From Mesonia aquimarina (lineage in GTDB: Bacteria; Bacteroidota; Bacteroidia; Flavobacteriales; Flavobacteriaceae): 64,000 nucleotides of DNA. Position 1 is the first letter of the stretch, and each line of letters begins with the position of its first letter. A program made the translations under genes and the position numbers. Positions 26,865-37,009 of the stretch are shown here, piece by piece. Location: contig NZ_RCNV01000005.1 in assembly GCF_003667275.1 (NCBI RefSeq), positions 124,001-188,000 of the forward strand, read 5' to 3'. The notes below the pieces were generated by a model. That model was given only the letters and a program-made list of their open reading frames with translations, was not told where the DNA came from and ran no database searches.

Positions 26865-29309
26865 ATGGCTAAACGTCTTCTAGCTTTTATGTGCCTTATG
26901 ATGCTTGCTAATCTTTCATTAGCACAAAAAGTAATTACAGGCACCGTGATCGATCAAAAAAGCGGCGAGCCCTTACCCTATGCCAACGTATACACTTCGC
27001 AAGTTAAAAACCCGACGCTTACCAATGTAGACGGAACCTTTAGCCTGCAAATTGAATCTTCAATCTCAGAAATTATTGTTTCTTACATCGGCTATAAAAC
27101 CCAACGTGTTTCGTTAAACAATCGGACGGATATTCTCGTGAAACTCGATCCTGCTGTCGAAAATTTAGTGAAAGTTTTGGTTACTTCTACCGAGCGTGTA
27201 GCCCAACGGATTATAAATAGAGCCATTGCAAGAAAACCCGAAAATAATCCGGATTTAAAATTTGACACTTATCATTATAAAACCTATAATAAACTCATTA
27301 TAGATGATGAAGAAAAAGCCTTAACTATTTCAGCAGATTCCACTAAAACAAAAATCAAAAGAATATTAAAAGAGGGCAGAAGTTATCTTTCTGAACAAGT
27401 AAGCGAATACAATTTTACGCAAGAAAACGGCTTAACCGAAACCATTCAAGCAACCCGAACAGCAGGTTTTAAAAAACCGGTCTACGAATTATTGTCGACA
27501 AAGGTCCAATCCAATTCGTGGTACGATAAAAAATACACTGTTTTCGGCACCGATTACGCCAGTCCGTTAGCCGACCATCCTTACAGAAATTACACCTATC
27601 AAGTATTAGACACTACGCAAACAGAGCGCCCGGCTTTTGTAATTTATTTTGAACCCAAGCGCAGAAAAGCAGTTGCCGGCTTAGAAGGCGTGTTGTATAT
27701 CGACACCCTAAATTACGGACTTCAAAAAGCGATAGGACAGTTAAAGGGTGAAGTTGATGTAAAAGCTACACAAGATTTCACCTATTATGAAGACGAAAAT
27801 ATTTGGTTTCCCAAAGAACAATCCATTACTTTAAAACCCGGTACCGGTGGCGAAAAAGTATCCATTTTTGGAGGAAGTATTTCCATAGGAAGCCTGCCCG
27901 AAAAACAAGATCAATTTAGCGGTAAAGAATTATTTCTGAATTCGGTCATGACATATCAAGACATCAAGTTTAATGAAGAAACACAACAACCTTCTTCAGA
28001 AAACAAAATCACCCTTTCTCCAGATGCAACAGAGCGTGACAATAACTACTGGGAAGCAAATAGAAGCATTCCGTTTACCAATCGAGATAAGGCAACTTTT
28101 AAACGCGTAGATAGTATTATTAAAGCTGAAAATATTTCCAGAAGGATTGATGTGATTCAGAATTTTAATATTGGCTACTTCCCTATTGGTTTTATGAACA
28201 TTGATTTACGAAAACTTATAAAATATAATGATTACGAAGGATTGCGTTTAGGAGCCGGAGGAATTACCAATGAAAAGCTATCAGAAAAATTTAGACTAGA
28301 AGGCTACGGTGTTTACGGATTTAAAGATGAAGCCGTTAAGTATAGCATTGGTGGGGGTATTTTACTAAACGAAAATTCGAATACTTGGATAAACGTAAAC
28401 TACACCGATGACATTAATGAAGTTGGAAGTTTTTTTTATTTAACAGATCGCAGAACCTATTCTTTATTTGAACCTCGTTTAATCAACATTAATTTCTATT
28501 ATAAATACCAGATGTTTCGTACAAGCTTACAGCATCGATTTTCTCCAAAATTATTAAGTGAATTTCAACTGGCCAAAAGTGATATTTCACAAACACAAAA
28601 TTACAGCTTTCAAAACGACGGAAAAACATATAGCGATTACTCCTTAGCAGAGGCTACCGCATCTTTCCGTTGGAGCCCGTTTAGCACCTATTTAAAAGCG
28701 GCCGATAAAATTATTGAACTTGATGTGGGGTACCCGAAATTCTCCTTTCAAGCCACACAAGCTTTTGACAATATTTTTGGAAGCGACTTTGAATACACTA
28801 AATTAGGCTTAAAAATTAATTACACCATCGACAGAATTAACCAAAATCAAACCTCTTTTATTTTAGAAGGCGATTATGGGTTTGGTGATTTACCACTTAC
28901 ACATACGTTTCATGCCTACCCAAATAATCCAAATAAAGCAAAATTAACACAACGCTTTTCAGTAGCCGGAAGACGAACCTTTGAAACCATGTATTTTAGT
29001 GAGTTTTTTAGTGATCGTTTAGCAAGTTTACAAATTAAACATCGCTTTAGACCATGGGATTTTGGGCGTTACAGCAAACCAGAATTGGTTTTAATAACCC
29101 GACATGCCATTGGCGATTTTCTAGATCAAGCTAAGCATAGCGGTTTAAGCTTTAATACGCTAGAACATGGGTATTCAGAATCAGGTTTAGAAATCAATAA
29201 AATACTCTTTGGTTTCGGACTCAGTTTTGCGTATCGTTATGGAGCCTATCACCTTCCGGATTTAGAAGATAATATCTCTTTTAAATTTACATTTTATTTT
29301 AAGCTTTAA
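26865..29309 (+). CDS. DUF5686 outer-membrane protein with carboxypeptidase-regulatory-like N-terminal domain
   Basis: The 814 residues begin with a Sec signal peptide (MAKRLLAFMCLMMLANLSLAQ). A CarboxypepD_reg-like beta domain follows (VITGTVIDQKSGEPLPYANVYTSQ; TNVDGTFSLQI; VSYIGYKTQRVSL; about residues 22-105), then a DUF5686 region that ends as an outer-membrane beta-barrel with a C-terminal phenylalanine-rich strand (FKFTFYFKL). The first domain resembles that of TonB-dependent SusC-like receptors, but no plug or TonB box is seen. Function is unknown. Confidence 0.85.
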   Translation: MAKRLLAFMCLMMLANLSLAQKVITGTVIDQKSGEPLPYANVYTSQVKNPTLTNVDGTFSLQIESSISEIIVSYIGYKTQRVSLNNRTDILVKLDPAVENLVKVLVTSTERVAQRIINRAIARKPENNPDLKFDTYHYKTYNKLIIDDEEKALTISADSTKTKIKRILKEGRSYLSEQVSEYNFTQENGLTETIQATRTAGFKKPVYELLSTKVQSNSWYDKKYTVFGTDYASPLADHPYRNYTYQVLDTTQTERPAFVIYFEPKRRKAVAGLEGVLYIDTLNYGLQKAIGQLKGEVDVKATQDFTYYEDENIWFPKEQSITLKPGTGGEKVSIFGGSISIGSLPEKQDQFSGKELFLNSVMTYQDIKFNEETQQPSSENKITLSPDATERDNNYWEANRSIPFTNRDKATFKRVDSIIKAENISRRIDVIQNFNIGYFPIGFMNIDLRKLIKYNDYEGLRLGAGGITNEKLSEKFRLEGYGVYGFKDEAVKYSIGGGILLNENSNTWINVNYTDDINEVGSFFYLTDRRTYSLFEPRLININFYYKYQMFRTSLQHRFSPKLLSEFQLAKSDISQTQNYSFQNDGKTYSDYSLAEATASFRWSPFSTYLKAADKIIELDVGYPKFSFQATQAFDNIFGSDFEYTKLGLKINYTIDRINQNQTSFILEGDYGFGDLPLTHTFHAYPNNPNKAKLTQRFSVAGRRTFETMYFSEFFSDRLASLQIKHRFRPWDFGRYSKPELVLITRHAIGDFLDQAKHSGLSFNTLEHGYSESGLEINKILFGFGLSFAYRYGAYHLPDLEDNISFKFTFYFKL

Positions 29310-29343
29310 ATGATTTTTCAATAGGTTATTGCTAAGCATTTTA

Positions 29344-29351
29344 TACCTTTG
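29344..29351 (+). promoter_or_regulatory. Probable -7 element (TACCTTTG) for the MMPL exporter gene
   Basis: An exact TAnnTTTG match 18 bases before the start codon at 29370. No good -33 element at standard spacing. Confidence 0.45.
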
Positions 29352-29369
29352 CAGCCCTAATTTTGAATC

Positions 29370-31769
29370 ATGTCAAAACTTTTCAGCTTCGGATTCTGGA
29401 ATACAATTGCAAGAATCATTCTTCGCAATCGCATCATTATTTTAGCCTTAATTTTGGCGGCCACGGTTTTTCTAGCTTTTCAATGGAAAAACATGCGCTT
29501 TTCGTATACCGAAGCAAACTTACTTCCTGATGATCATGAAATAAATCAGGAGTATGAAAAATTCTTAGAAAAGTTTGGTGAAGAAGGTAATCTTATTGTA
29601 ATCGCCACCAATGACCCAGGTTTATTTACCCCCGAAAAGTTTGAAGCCTGGAATAACTTATCTAAAAAACTGGATAGCTTTCCTGAGGTACAGTACACCA
29701 TTAGTGTAGGCGATTTAAAAAAGTTAAAGAAATTTTCTGATCCTAACCGATTTGAACTAGTTCCCGCTTTAGCTGAAAAAAATCCGAATAAAAAAGAACT
29801 GAAAGTCTACGAAGAAGAGTTATTTGAAAAGCTTCCGTTTTATGAAGGTCTAGTGTACAGCAAAAAAACCAATACCGTGCAAACGGCGGTTTATATGGAT
29901 AAAGCTGTAGTGAATACCGAAGCTAGAAAACTCTTTGTTTTAAACGATCTAAAACCCATTTTAGAAAACTTTGAGAAAGAAAGTGATATCGAGCTGCATG
30001 TTTCGGGAATGCCCTACATCAGAACCTTGAACTCTAAAAATATTGTTGATGAAATTCAATGGTTTGTCGGCGGTGCCTTGTTGGTTACTTCTTTAATTTT
30101 CTTTTTCTTTTTCCGTTCAGTTAGAGCTACGTTAATTTCCATGTTTACCGTTATCATTGGAGTAATGTGGTCTTTTGGCTTCTTGGGATTATTACATTAT
30201 GAAATTACGGCGCTTACGGCTGTTATCCCGCCTCTTATTATCGTGATCGGAATACCCAACTGTATTTTCCTTATCAACAAATATCAACAGGAAATAAAAA
30301 AACACGGAAATCAAGCAAAATCATTACAGCGGGTTATTGCTAAAGTAGGGAATGCTACTTTAATGACTAATGTAACAACAGCTTCCGGTTTTGCTACCTT
30401 TATTATAACCGAAAGCACCTTGTTGAAAGAGTTTGGTATTGTAGCTTCCATCAATATTTTAGCCATATTTATTTTAAGTTTGCTCATTATCCCTATCATA
30501 TACAGCTATATGGCTTTGCCGAAAGAAAAGCATTTACGCCATTTAGGAAAAACCTGGATTGAAGGTTTCGTGAATTGGATAGAAAGTACCGTACGCAAAC
30601 GCCGAATCAGTATTTATATTTCTGCGGTAGTCTTATTAATTGCTAGTATGACCGGAATTTATTTGATCAAAGTTTCTGGAAGTTTATTAGAAGATATGCC
30701 GAAAGAAGCCGATTTTTTCAAGGATATCGAGTTTTTTGAAGAAGAGTTTAATGGCATCATGCCTCTCGAAATTTTAATCAACACCCAACGTGAACAAGGC
30801 GTCGTTAAACTTTCTACGCTCAAACGAATGCAAGAACTGGAGGAGCTTTTGGTTGATGTTCCTGAATTATCTAAACCCATTTCTGTGGTTAATATGGTAA
30901 AATACAGCAAACAAGCTTATTATAACGGAAATCCTAAGTATTATCAACTTCCAAGTTCGCAAGAAAAGAACTTTATTTTTCCGTATCTCAAAACGCTATC
31001 CGGTAAAGATCAGGAACTCAACGCCTTTGTAGATTCTACGGGTCAATTTGCCCGAATGACCTTTTTTATGAAAGATATTGGCACCGAAGAAATGGAACGT
31101 ATTGAGGCGAATCTATGGCCAAAAATCAACAAGATTTTTCCTCCGGAACGCTACGAAGTGAGTATGACCGGAAAGGCCTTAATCTTTCAAAAAGGGACCA
31201 ATTATTTAGTGAAAAACTTAATCATTTCCTTATCCTTAGCCATTTTGTTAATTGCACTTTTTATGGCGTGGATGTTCCGCTCATTTAAAATGATTGTTAT
31301 TTCATTAATTCCGAATTTACTGCCTTTATTAATCACTGCAGGAATGATGGGCTTTTTAGGCGTCCCCATAAAACCCTCTACTATTTTGGTCTTTAGCATT
31401 GCGTTTGGAATTTCGGTAGACGATACCATTCACTTTTTAGCAAAATATAGACAAGAGCTGAAACATCATAATTGGAAAATTAAAAAGTCGGTTTATCCGG
31501 CCTTACGCGAAACCTCGGTAAGTATGTTTTACACTTCTATTGTACTCTTTTTTGGTTTTTCTGTATTTATGATTAGTAGTTTTGGCGGTACGGTAGCGCT
31601 GGGTGGTTTAGTTTCGGCAACGTTGCTCTTTGCGATGCTTTCTAACTTGTTGTTATTACCTTCGTTATTGCTTTCTTTAGAAAAAAGCATTGCCAATAAA
31701 AAGACCCTTAAAGAACCGCATCTTCAAATTATTGATGATGAGGATGAAGAAGAAGAATTGAACTCTTAA
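29370..31769 (+). CDS. MMPL/RND-superfamily exporter
   Basis: The 799-residue integral membrane protein has the two-fold RND layout: one helix, a large periplasmic loop, five helices, then a repeat of the same. The first half has IIARIILRNRIIILALILA and a TM block around residues 225-385. The second half has a loop starting near 430 and a TM block around 615-770 with SIAFGISVDDTIHFLAKYRQEL, a typical MMPL motif with paired Asp. Members move lipids, hopanoids or other hydrophobic molecules, and some resemble Patched-type sterol transporters. It has no adaptor or channel partner beside it. The acidic tail (DDEDEEEELNS) is unusual but not diagnostic. Confidence 0.9.
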   Translation: MSKLFSFGFWNTIARIILRNRIIILALILAATVFLAFQWKNMRFSYTEANLLPDDHEINQEYEKFLEKFGEEGNLIVIATNDPGLFTPEKFEAWNNLSKKLDSFPEVQYTISVGDLKKLKKFSDPNRFELVPALAEKNPNKKELKVYEEELFEKLPFYEGLVYSKKTNTVQTAVYMDKAVVNTEARKLFVLNDLKPILENFEKESDIELHVSGMPYIRTLNSKNIVDEIQWFVGGALLVTSLIFFFFFRSVRATLISMFTVIIGVMWSFGFLGLLHYEITALTAVIPPLIIVIGIPNCIFLINKYQQEIKKHGNQAKSLQRVIAKVGNATLMTNVTTASGFATFIITESTLLKEFGIVASINILAIFILSLLIIPIIYSYMALPKEKHLRHLGKTWIEGFVNWIESTVRKRRISIYISAVVLLIASMTGIYLIKVSGSLLEDMPKEADFFKDIEFFEEEFNGIMPLEILINTQREQGVVKLSTLKRMQELEELLVDVPELSKPISVVNMVKYSKQAYYNGNPKYYQLPSSQEKNFIFPYLKTLSGKDQELNAFVDSTGQFARMTFFMKDIGTEEMERIEANLWPKINKIFPPERYEVSMTGKALIFQKGTNYLVKNLIISLSLAILLIALFMAWMFRSFKMIVISLIPNLLPLLITAGMMGFLGVPIKPSTILVFSIAFGISVDDTIHFLAKYRQELKHHNWKIKKSVYPALRETSVSMFYTSIVLFFGFSVFMISSFGGTVALGGLVSATLLFAMLSNLLLLPSLLLSLEKSIANKKTLKEPHLQIIDDEDEEEELNS

Positions 31770-31785
31770 AAATTTTATACCTTTG
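31757..31785 (+). promoter_or_regulatory. Promoter of the beta-barrel gene at 31800
   Basis: A -33 element ATTG (31757-31760) and a -7 element TACCTTTG (31778-31785) are 17 bases apart. It overlaps the 3' end of the MMPL gene. Confidence 0.6.
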
Positions 31786-31799
31786 GAAAAAAGCATTTT

Positions 31800-32450
31800 A
31801 TGCAAAAAAGCTTTCTTCTATTTTTTATAACAGTTTTTAGTATTCAATTTTTTTATGCTCAACAAAACCAATCGCTTTCCAACGGAAGTTTATGGCTAGA
31901 AGCAAAAGCAGGTTTATCCTTTTATAATAGAGAGCTGGCAAGAATTAATGGCGAAAACATAAATTACCAAGAAGTCAATAACAGCTTTCGTTTAGAATTT
32001 ATTCCACAACTCAATTACGCCATTGCCAATCGCTTATTTCTCGGAGCCCATCTCGGATTCGGTTATGATTCTTTTGAATTAAAAGAGCTAGACGAAAAAA
32101 GTACCCACGTAAATTATAAAATTGGTACGCAGCTTCAGTATTACTTCTTAAAAATTACGCCGGAGTTTTATTTGCGAAGTGAACTTGGAATCAATTACAA
32201 TCATTACCGGAGTAATTCGCCTATAGAAACCCCGGAAACGCAAAACAGCAATTATTTAAAAACATACTTAGACGCCGGGTTTAGCTTTTTACCCGAAGAA
32301 AATTGGATGATTTCTATCTTCTTTAAAGATATTATTACCTATCACTCAAACACGCCAAATTTTGATAACCGAGAAGACTTCGAATCCAGTGTTCTTTTTC
32401 AGGATTTTATCCGTTTTCCTCATTTTTCAGTTTCTTATCAATTAAATTGA
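31800..32450 (+). CDS. Outer-membrane beta-barrel protein of unknown function
   Basis: The 216 residues have a signal peptide ending FFYAQ and alternating beta strands with many aromatic residues (SLWLEAKAGLSFYN; LFLGAHLGFGYDSF; FYLRSELGINYNHY; FPHFSVSYQLN). This is consistent with a small 8-10 stranded porin-family barrel. It has its own promoter inside the upstream gene's end. No specific function can be assigned. Confidence 0.8.
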   Translation: MQKSFLLFFITVFSIQFFYAQQNQSLSNGSLWLEAKAGLSFYNRELARINGENINYQEVNNSFRLEFIPQLNYAIANRLFLGAHLGFGYDSFELKELDEKSTHVNYKIGTQLQYYFLKITPEFYLRSELGINYNHYRSNSPIETPETQNSNYLKTYLDAGFSFLPEENWMISIFFKDIITYHSNTPNFDNREDFESSVLFQDFIRFPHFSVSYQLN

Positions 32451-32491
32451 TAAAATTCATCACAAACAACGCATTTTAAAATAAACTTGCG

Positions 32492-32523
32492 CTTGCCAAG
32501 CATTTTCAGAAAAAGTATCTTTG
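32492..32523 (+). promoter_or_regulatory. Promoter of asnS
   Basis: A -33 element CTTG (32492-32495) and a -7 element TATCTTTG (32516-32523) are 20 bases apart. It shows that translation must start downstream, at 32545, and not at the TTG at 32521 which lies in the -7 element itself. Confidence 0.65.
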
Positions 32524-32544
32524 TGGCTTAAATTTTTGTCACTC

Positions 32545-33987
32545 ATGAAACATCATAAAATTGCCGAATTATTAAAAAGCGAACATCTTTTACAAGAATA
32601 CACTGTAAAAGGATGGGTTCGCGCGTTTAGAAGTAACCGATTTATTTCTTTAAACGATGGGTCTACCATCAATAATTTGCAATGTGTAGTTGATTTTGAA
32701 AATACGCCGGAAGAAATTTTACAACAAATAAATGTGGGCGCTGCCATTGCTGTAAAAGGAACGCTAAAAGAAAGCGAAGGAAAAGGACAACGTGTAGAAA
32801 TTGAAGCGCAAGAAATAGAAATTTTAGGCGAAGCCAATCCGGAAGAGGTAAAAAAAACCATCCTTTCTCCAAAACGTCACAGTTTAGAGAAATTACGCGA
32901 ACAGGCACATTTACGTGTTCGTACCAATACCTTTAGTGCGGTAATGCGCTTGCGTTCTAAACTTTCGTTCGCGGTACACCAATATTTCCAGCAAAACGGA
33001 TTTAATTATGTAAACACGCCCATTATTACCGGAAGTGACGCCGAAGGTGCCGGAGAAATGTTTAAAGTCACCAACTTCGATTTAAACAATACGCCCACTG
33101 ATGAAAACGGTGAAATTGATTATAAAAAAGACTTTTTCGGGAAAGAAACCAATCTTACCGTAAGCGGGCAATTAGAAGCAGAAACCTACGCATTAGGTTT
33201 AGGACAAGTATATACGTTTGGTCCAACCTTTAGAGCAGAAAACTCGAACACCTCACGCCACCTGGCAGAATTTTGGATGATTGAACCCGAAGTTGCTTTT
33301 TGCGATCTTGATGGCAATATGGATCTTGCTGAAGATTTTATAAAATATGTATTAAGCTATATTTTAGAAAACTGTGATGACGATCTTGCTTTTCTTGAAA
33401 ACAGGGTAATTCAAGAGGATAAAAGTAAACCGGAAAAAGATCGTGCACCGATGAAGCTTCGCGATAAATTAAAGTTTATTACCGAAAACAACTTTAAACG
33501 CGTAAGCTACACAGAAGCCATTGATATACTTAAAAATTCTAAGCCGAATAAAAAGAAAAAATTCAATTATGTAATTGAAGAATGGGGAGCAGACTTACAA
33601 AGTGAACACGAGCGTTATTTGGTAGAAAAACACTTTAAATGTCCGGTAATTTTATTTGATTATCCCGCCAATATTAAAGCATTTTATATGCGTTTAAATG
33701 AAGACGGTAAAACCGTTCGCGCGATGGATATCCTTTTCCCGGGTATTGGAGAAATTGTAGGCGGTTCACAACGTGAAGAGCGTTTAGATGTTTTACAAAA
33801 CAAGATGAAAGAACTAGACGTAGACGAAAAAGAATTATGGTGGTATTTAGACACGCGTAAATTCGGAACTTGTGTGCACAGTGGTTTCGGTTTAGGCTTT
33901 GAGCGCTTGGTTTTATTTGCTACCGGAATGACGAATATTCGTGATGTAATTCCTTACCCAAGAACACCGCAAAACGCAGAATTTTAA
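32545..33987 (+). CDS. asnS: Asparaginyl-tRNA synthetase
   Basis: This 480-residue class IIb synthetase charges tRNA-Asn. An N-terminal OB-fold anticodon-binding domain ([20 protein letters not shown]) is followed by the catalytic core. Motif 2 is [21 protein letters not shown] and motif 3 is [15 protein letters not shown]. The sequence ends [14 protein letters not shown], as expected for AsnRS. I moved the start from the upstream TTG to the ATG at 32545 because the promoter covers the TTG and because [10 protein letters not shown] matches the usual start. The pseudouridine synthase gene follows after 7 bases. Confidence 0.97.
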   Translation: MKHHKIAELLKSEHLLQEYTVKGWVRAFRSNRFISLNDGSTINNLQCVVDFENTPEEILQQINVGAAIAVKGTLKESEGKGQRVEIEAQEIEILGEANPEEVKKTILSPKRHSLEKLREQAHLRVRTNTFSAVMRLRSKLSFAVHQYFQQNGFNYVNTPIITGSDAEGAGEMFKVTNFDLNNTPTDENGEIDYKKDFFGKETNLTVSGQLEAETYALGLGQVYTFGPTFRAENSNTSRHLAEFWMIEPEVAFCDLDGNMDLAEDFIKYVLSYILENCDDDLAFLENRVIQEDKSKPEKDRAPMKLRDKLKFITENNFKRVSYTEAIDILKNSKPNKKKKFNYVIEEWGADLQSEHERYLVEKHFKCPVILFDYPANIKAFYMRLNEDGKTVRAMDILFPGIGEIVGGSQREERLDVLQNKMKELDVDEKELWWYLDTRKFGTCVHSGFGLGFERLVLFATGMTNIRDVIPYPRTPQNAEF

Positions 33988-33994
33988 CAGCATT

Positions 33995-34867
33995 TTGAAC
34001 ATTATAGAGCAACATAAGGTTCCTGCAATCGAAAAAGAAATTCGCTTGCAGGAATATGCTCCCTTGGCGTTTAAAACCATCTCTACACGAAGTGGAATTA
34101 AAAAAGCCATTAAAAGAGAAGAAATTTTACTAGATGGTCGGCCCGCAAAAACTTCTGACTGGATAAAAGAAGGACAAATTTTACAATTAATTCAGCCTCA
34201 AAAAAGCCCTAAAAAAATTTTTAAGCTTTCGCTGAAAATCGTTTATGAAGATGATTTTTTAGCCCTCATAGAAAAACCGGCAGGATTTCCTACCAACGGA
34301 AATTATTTTAAAACCATTGAAAATGCGCTTCCCTTTAATTTAGAAATTTCTTCAGAAAAAGACGCGCTCCCCTATCCTATTCCGGTGCATCGTTTAGACA
34401 ATCCCACAAGTGGTTTATTGCTTATCGCCAAAACAAGAAATGCTCAAAGAGCATTAAATACCGCTTTTGAAGAACGAAAAATCACTAAAAGTTACTTGGC
34501 CATTGTGGAAGGAGAAATTCAACAAGAAGGAGAATTCAATAATGCCATAGATGGAAAAGAAAGCCTTACTAATTTTCGGCTGTTAAAGTCTTTTCAAAAA
34601 GATGAACGGTTTTTTTCGTTGGTAGAGTTATTTCCAAAAACAGGAAGAACACATCAGTTAAGAAAACATCTTTCTGAAGCGGCATTTCCTATTGTTGGTG
34701 ATGAAGTATATGGATCAAAAATCGACATTAAAGGAATTTTATTAACCGCTTTTTCTTTACAATTTCAACATCCTATCACAACGGAAATTTTATCTTTCAG
34801 CACCGCTCTACCAAAAAAATTCAGGAGATTTTTACCTAAAAATAGTAGCCCTGAATTAGAAGCTTAA
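33995..34867 (+). CDS. RluA-family pseudouridine synthase
   Basis: The 290-residue RNA-modification enzyme has an N-terminal S4-like RNA-binding segment (STRSGIKKAIKREEILLDGRPAKTSDWIKEGQ) and a catalytic domain with the motif PIPVHRLDNPTSGLLL, whose Asp is the nucleophile. It also has FPKTGRTHQLRKHL. No ATG lies in frame in the N-terminal part, so the start must be the TTG at 33995 or another non-ATG codon. It is 7 bases after asnS and co-transcribed with it. The target (23S rRNA or tRNA position) cannot be read from the sequence. Confidence 0.9.
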   Translation: MNIIEQHKVPAIEKEIRLQEYAPLAFKTISTRSGIKKAIKREEILLDGRPAKTSDWIKEGQILQLIQPQKSPKKIFKLSLKIVYEDDFLALIEKPAGFPTNGNYFKTIENALPFNLEISSEKDALPYPIPVHRLDNPTSGLLLIAKTRNAQRALNTAFEERKITKSYLAIVEGEIQQEGEFNNAIDGKESLTNFRLLKSFQKDERFFSLVELFPKTGRTHQLRKHLSEAAFPIVGDEVYGSKIDIKGILLTAFSLQFQHPITTEILSFSTALPKKFRRFLPKNSSPELEA

Positions 34868-34878
34868 CAAAATTTTGG

Positions 34879-34890
34879 TAACAATTGTTA
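34879..34890. promoter_or_regulatory. 12-bp perfect palindrome upstream of rpoN
   Basis: TAACAATTGTTA reads the same on both strands. It lies 12 bases upstream of the -7 element at 34903-34910, covering where the -33 contact is expected, so it is a candidate operator. Short AT-rich palindromes do arise by chance. Confidence 0.35.
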
Positions 34891-34902
34891 TGCCATTTTC
34901 GT

Positions 34903-34910
34903 TATTTTTG
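34903..34910 (+). promoter_or_regulatory. Probable -7 element (TATTTTTG) for rpoN
   Basis: An exact TAnnTTTG match 26 bases upstream of the rpoN ATG. Possible TTG -33 elements are 15 (34885-34887) or 25 bases (34874-34877) away, both off the ideal spacing. Confidence 0.5.
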
Positions 34911-34936
34911 TAGTAAGCAACAATTCAGAAATCTTT

Positions 34937-36394
34937 ATGCTAAAACAGCAACTCAATTTTAAACTCTCTCAAAAGCTTTCACCACAGCAAATCCAGCTGA
35001 TGAAGCTAATACAATTGCCTACGCAAGCTTTTGAGCAACGGATAAAGCAAGAACTCGAAGATAATCCGGCTCTAGACAGCGGGAAAGAAAAAACAGAGGA
35101 GTATGAGTTTGAAGATGAGTTTAAGAACGAAGAACGAGATGATGATAATGAAGTAATTGAAACTGAAATTAATGTTGACGAATATTTAAGTGACGACGAA
35201 ATACCCAGTTATCGTCTACAAGCCAACAATTACAGCAAAGACGATGATGACAAAAAGATCCCCTATGCTGCAGGAACTTCATTTTCACAGTTCCTAAAAA
35301 ATCAATTGCATACCTTTCGTTTTAAAGATGATGAAATGAAAATTGCCGAATTTTTAGTCGGCAGTGTAGACGAAAGCGGCTATATCCGAAGAGAAGTAGC
35401 TGATATTGTAGATGATTTGGCCTTTACGCAAAACATTTATACCGATGAAGAGACGGTAGAACGCGTGTTTAAATATGTTCATCGCTTAGATCCTGCAGGA
35501 GTCGGTGCTCGTTCTTTACAAGAATGTTTATTGATTCAGTTAAAAAGAAAGAATCCCACAGAAAGTGTGGAATTGGCAATTGATTTAATGGAAAACGGCT
35601 TTGATCAATTTACAAAAAAACATTACCAAAAGTTAATTTCAAAATTCGACATTACCGAAGATCAGTTACGAAATGCCATTGAAGAAATAGCGCATTTAAA
35701 CCCGAAACCCGGTGGAGCTTATGCGGGAAACACGCGTATTGTAGAACACGTAGTTCCAGATTTTACCATAAAAATTAAAGATGGCGAATTAGAATTATCC
35801 TTAAACGGTAGAAATGCGCCCGAAATGCATGTTTCTCGGGAGTACAGCAATATGCTTAAAGGCTATAAGGACTCCAAAGAAAAAACAAAAAAGCAGAAAG
35901 ATGCGATAATGTTCATCAAGCAAAAATTAGATGCTGCTAAATGGTTTATAGATGCTATCAGACAACGACAAGAAACGCTTTTTGTAACGATGAATGCAAT
36001 TATGCATCATCAGTATGATTACTTTTTAAGCGGTGATGAACGCGACTTAAAACCAATGATCTTAAAAGATATCGCCGAAGAAATAGACATGGATGTTTCT
36101 ACCGTTTCTCGTGTGGCCAACAGTAAATATGTAGATACGCCTTATGGCACAAAACTGATTAAGGAATTCTTTTCGGAATCGATGAAAAACGATCAGGGAG
36201 AAGATGTTTCTACACGAGAAATCAAGAAGATTCTTGAAATTACCGTAAAAGAAGAAGACAAGAAAAAGCCTTTAACAGACGACAAACTTTCTAAAGTTTT
36301 AAAAGATAAAGGTTACCCTATAGCCAGAAGAACGGTTGCGAAATACAGAGAACAATTAGATATTCCTGTCGCTAGACTTCGTAAAGAAATTTAA
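34937..36394 (+). CDS. rpoN: RNA polymerase sigma-54 factor
   Basis: The 485-residue sigma-54 shows the three expected parts: the Gln/Leu-rich activator-interacting region (LKQQLNFKLSQKLSPQQIQLMKLIQLP), an acidic linker (about residues 50-105), and the core-binding and DNA-binding regions, with the C-terminal RpoN box ARRTVAKYRE at about 463-472. It needs AAA+ activators; none is in this window. The next gene begins on the base after its stop codon. Confidence 0.97.
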   Translation: MLKQQLNFKLSQKLSPQQIQLMKLIQLPTQAFEQRIKQELEDNPALDSGKEKTEEYEFEDEFKNEERDDDNEVIETEINVDEYLSDDEIPSYRLQANNYSKDDDDKKIPYAAGTSFSQFLKNQLHTFRFKDDEMKIAEFLVGSVDESGYIRREVADIVDDLAFTQNIYTDEETVERVFKYVHRLDPAGVGARSLQECLLIQLKRKNPTESVELAIDLMENGFDQFTKKHYQKLISKFDITEDQLRNAIEEIAHLNPKPGGAYAGNTRIVEHVVPDFTIKIKDGELELSLNGRNAPEMHVSREYSNMLKGYKDSKEKTKKQKDAIMFIKQKLDAAKWFIDAIRQRQETLFVTMNAIMHHQYDYFLSGDERDLKPMILKDIAEEIDMDVSTVSRVANSKYVDTPYGTKLIKEFFSESMKNDQGEDVSTREIKKILEITVKEEDKKKPLTDDKLSKVLKDKGYPIARRTVAKYREQLDIPVARLRKEI

Positions 36395-37009
36395 ATGAAA
36401 AGGTTTCTAAAATTTGGATCCCAGATTTTTCATCCGCTTTGGATGCCGCTAGCAGGAACTATAGTTTATTTCTTAATTAGTCCACGCTTTTTTCCGTTGC
36501 CAATTGTAAAAGCAAAACTTTTAGCCATTGCAATTCTCACGGTTTTTATTCCGGTGATTTTTGCCTTTTTAATTAAAAATCTAGGCCTAATTTCTTCCAT
36601 TCATTTAAGAAAAGTAAAAGAAAGAAGACTGCCGCTTTTATTTTTTTCGCTATTACTATTAACAATTTTAAACTTTATTGTAGAAAGTTATCGGTATCCT
36701 GAACTATATTATTTCTTCAGTGGAATTCTATATTCTAGCTTACTGGCTTTATTAAGCAGTATTTTCAAACTGAAAGTAAGCTTACATATGATGGGTGCAG
36801 CCGGCTTTACAACCTTTCTTATTGCCTTAAGCGTCTTATACGGTACAAATTTAACTTATATTATCGGCTTGTTAATCTTTATTTTAGGGTGGATTGCTTC
36901 ATCTAGACTATTGCTTAAAGCGCATAATGAAAAGGAATTGCTCTTAGGTTTTGTTTTCGGGGTTATACCGCAATTACTGCTTTTATTTATTCCTAATTTC
37001 TTCAACTAA
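36395..37009 (+). CDS. Polytopic membrane protein with degenerate PAP2-phosphatase-like motifs
   Basis: The 204-residue protein has about six transmembrane segments. Between them are remnants that align with the PAP2 signature: VKERRLP in place of KxxxxxxRP, SLHMMG in place of PSGH, and SRLLLKAHNEKE in place of SRxxxxxHxxxD. The last keeps Ser-Arg and His but has Glu for Asp. It may be a divergent lipid phosphatase or an inactive relative. Its ATG directly abuts the rpoN stop, so the pair is co-translated. Confidence 0.65.
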   Translation: MKRFLKFGSQIFHPLWMPLAGTIVYFLISPRFFPLPIVKAKLLAIAILTVFIPVIFAFLIKNLGLISSIHLRKVKERRLPLLFFSLLLLTILNFIVESYRYPELYYFFSGILYSSLLALLSSIFKLKVSLHMMGAAGFTTFLIALSVLYGTNLTYIIGLLIFILGWIASSRLLLKAHNEKELLLGFVFGVIPQLLLLFIPNFFN

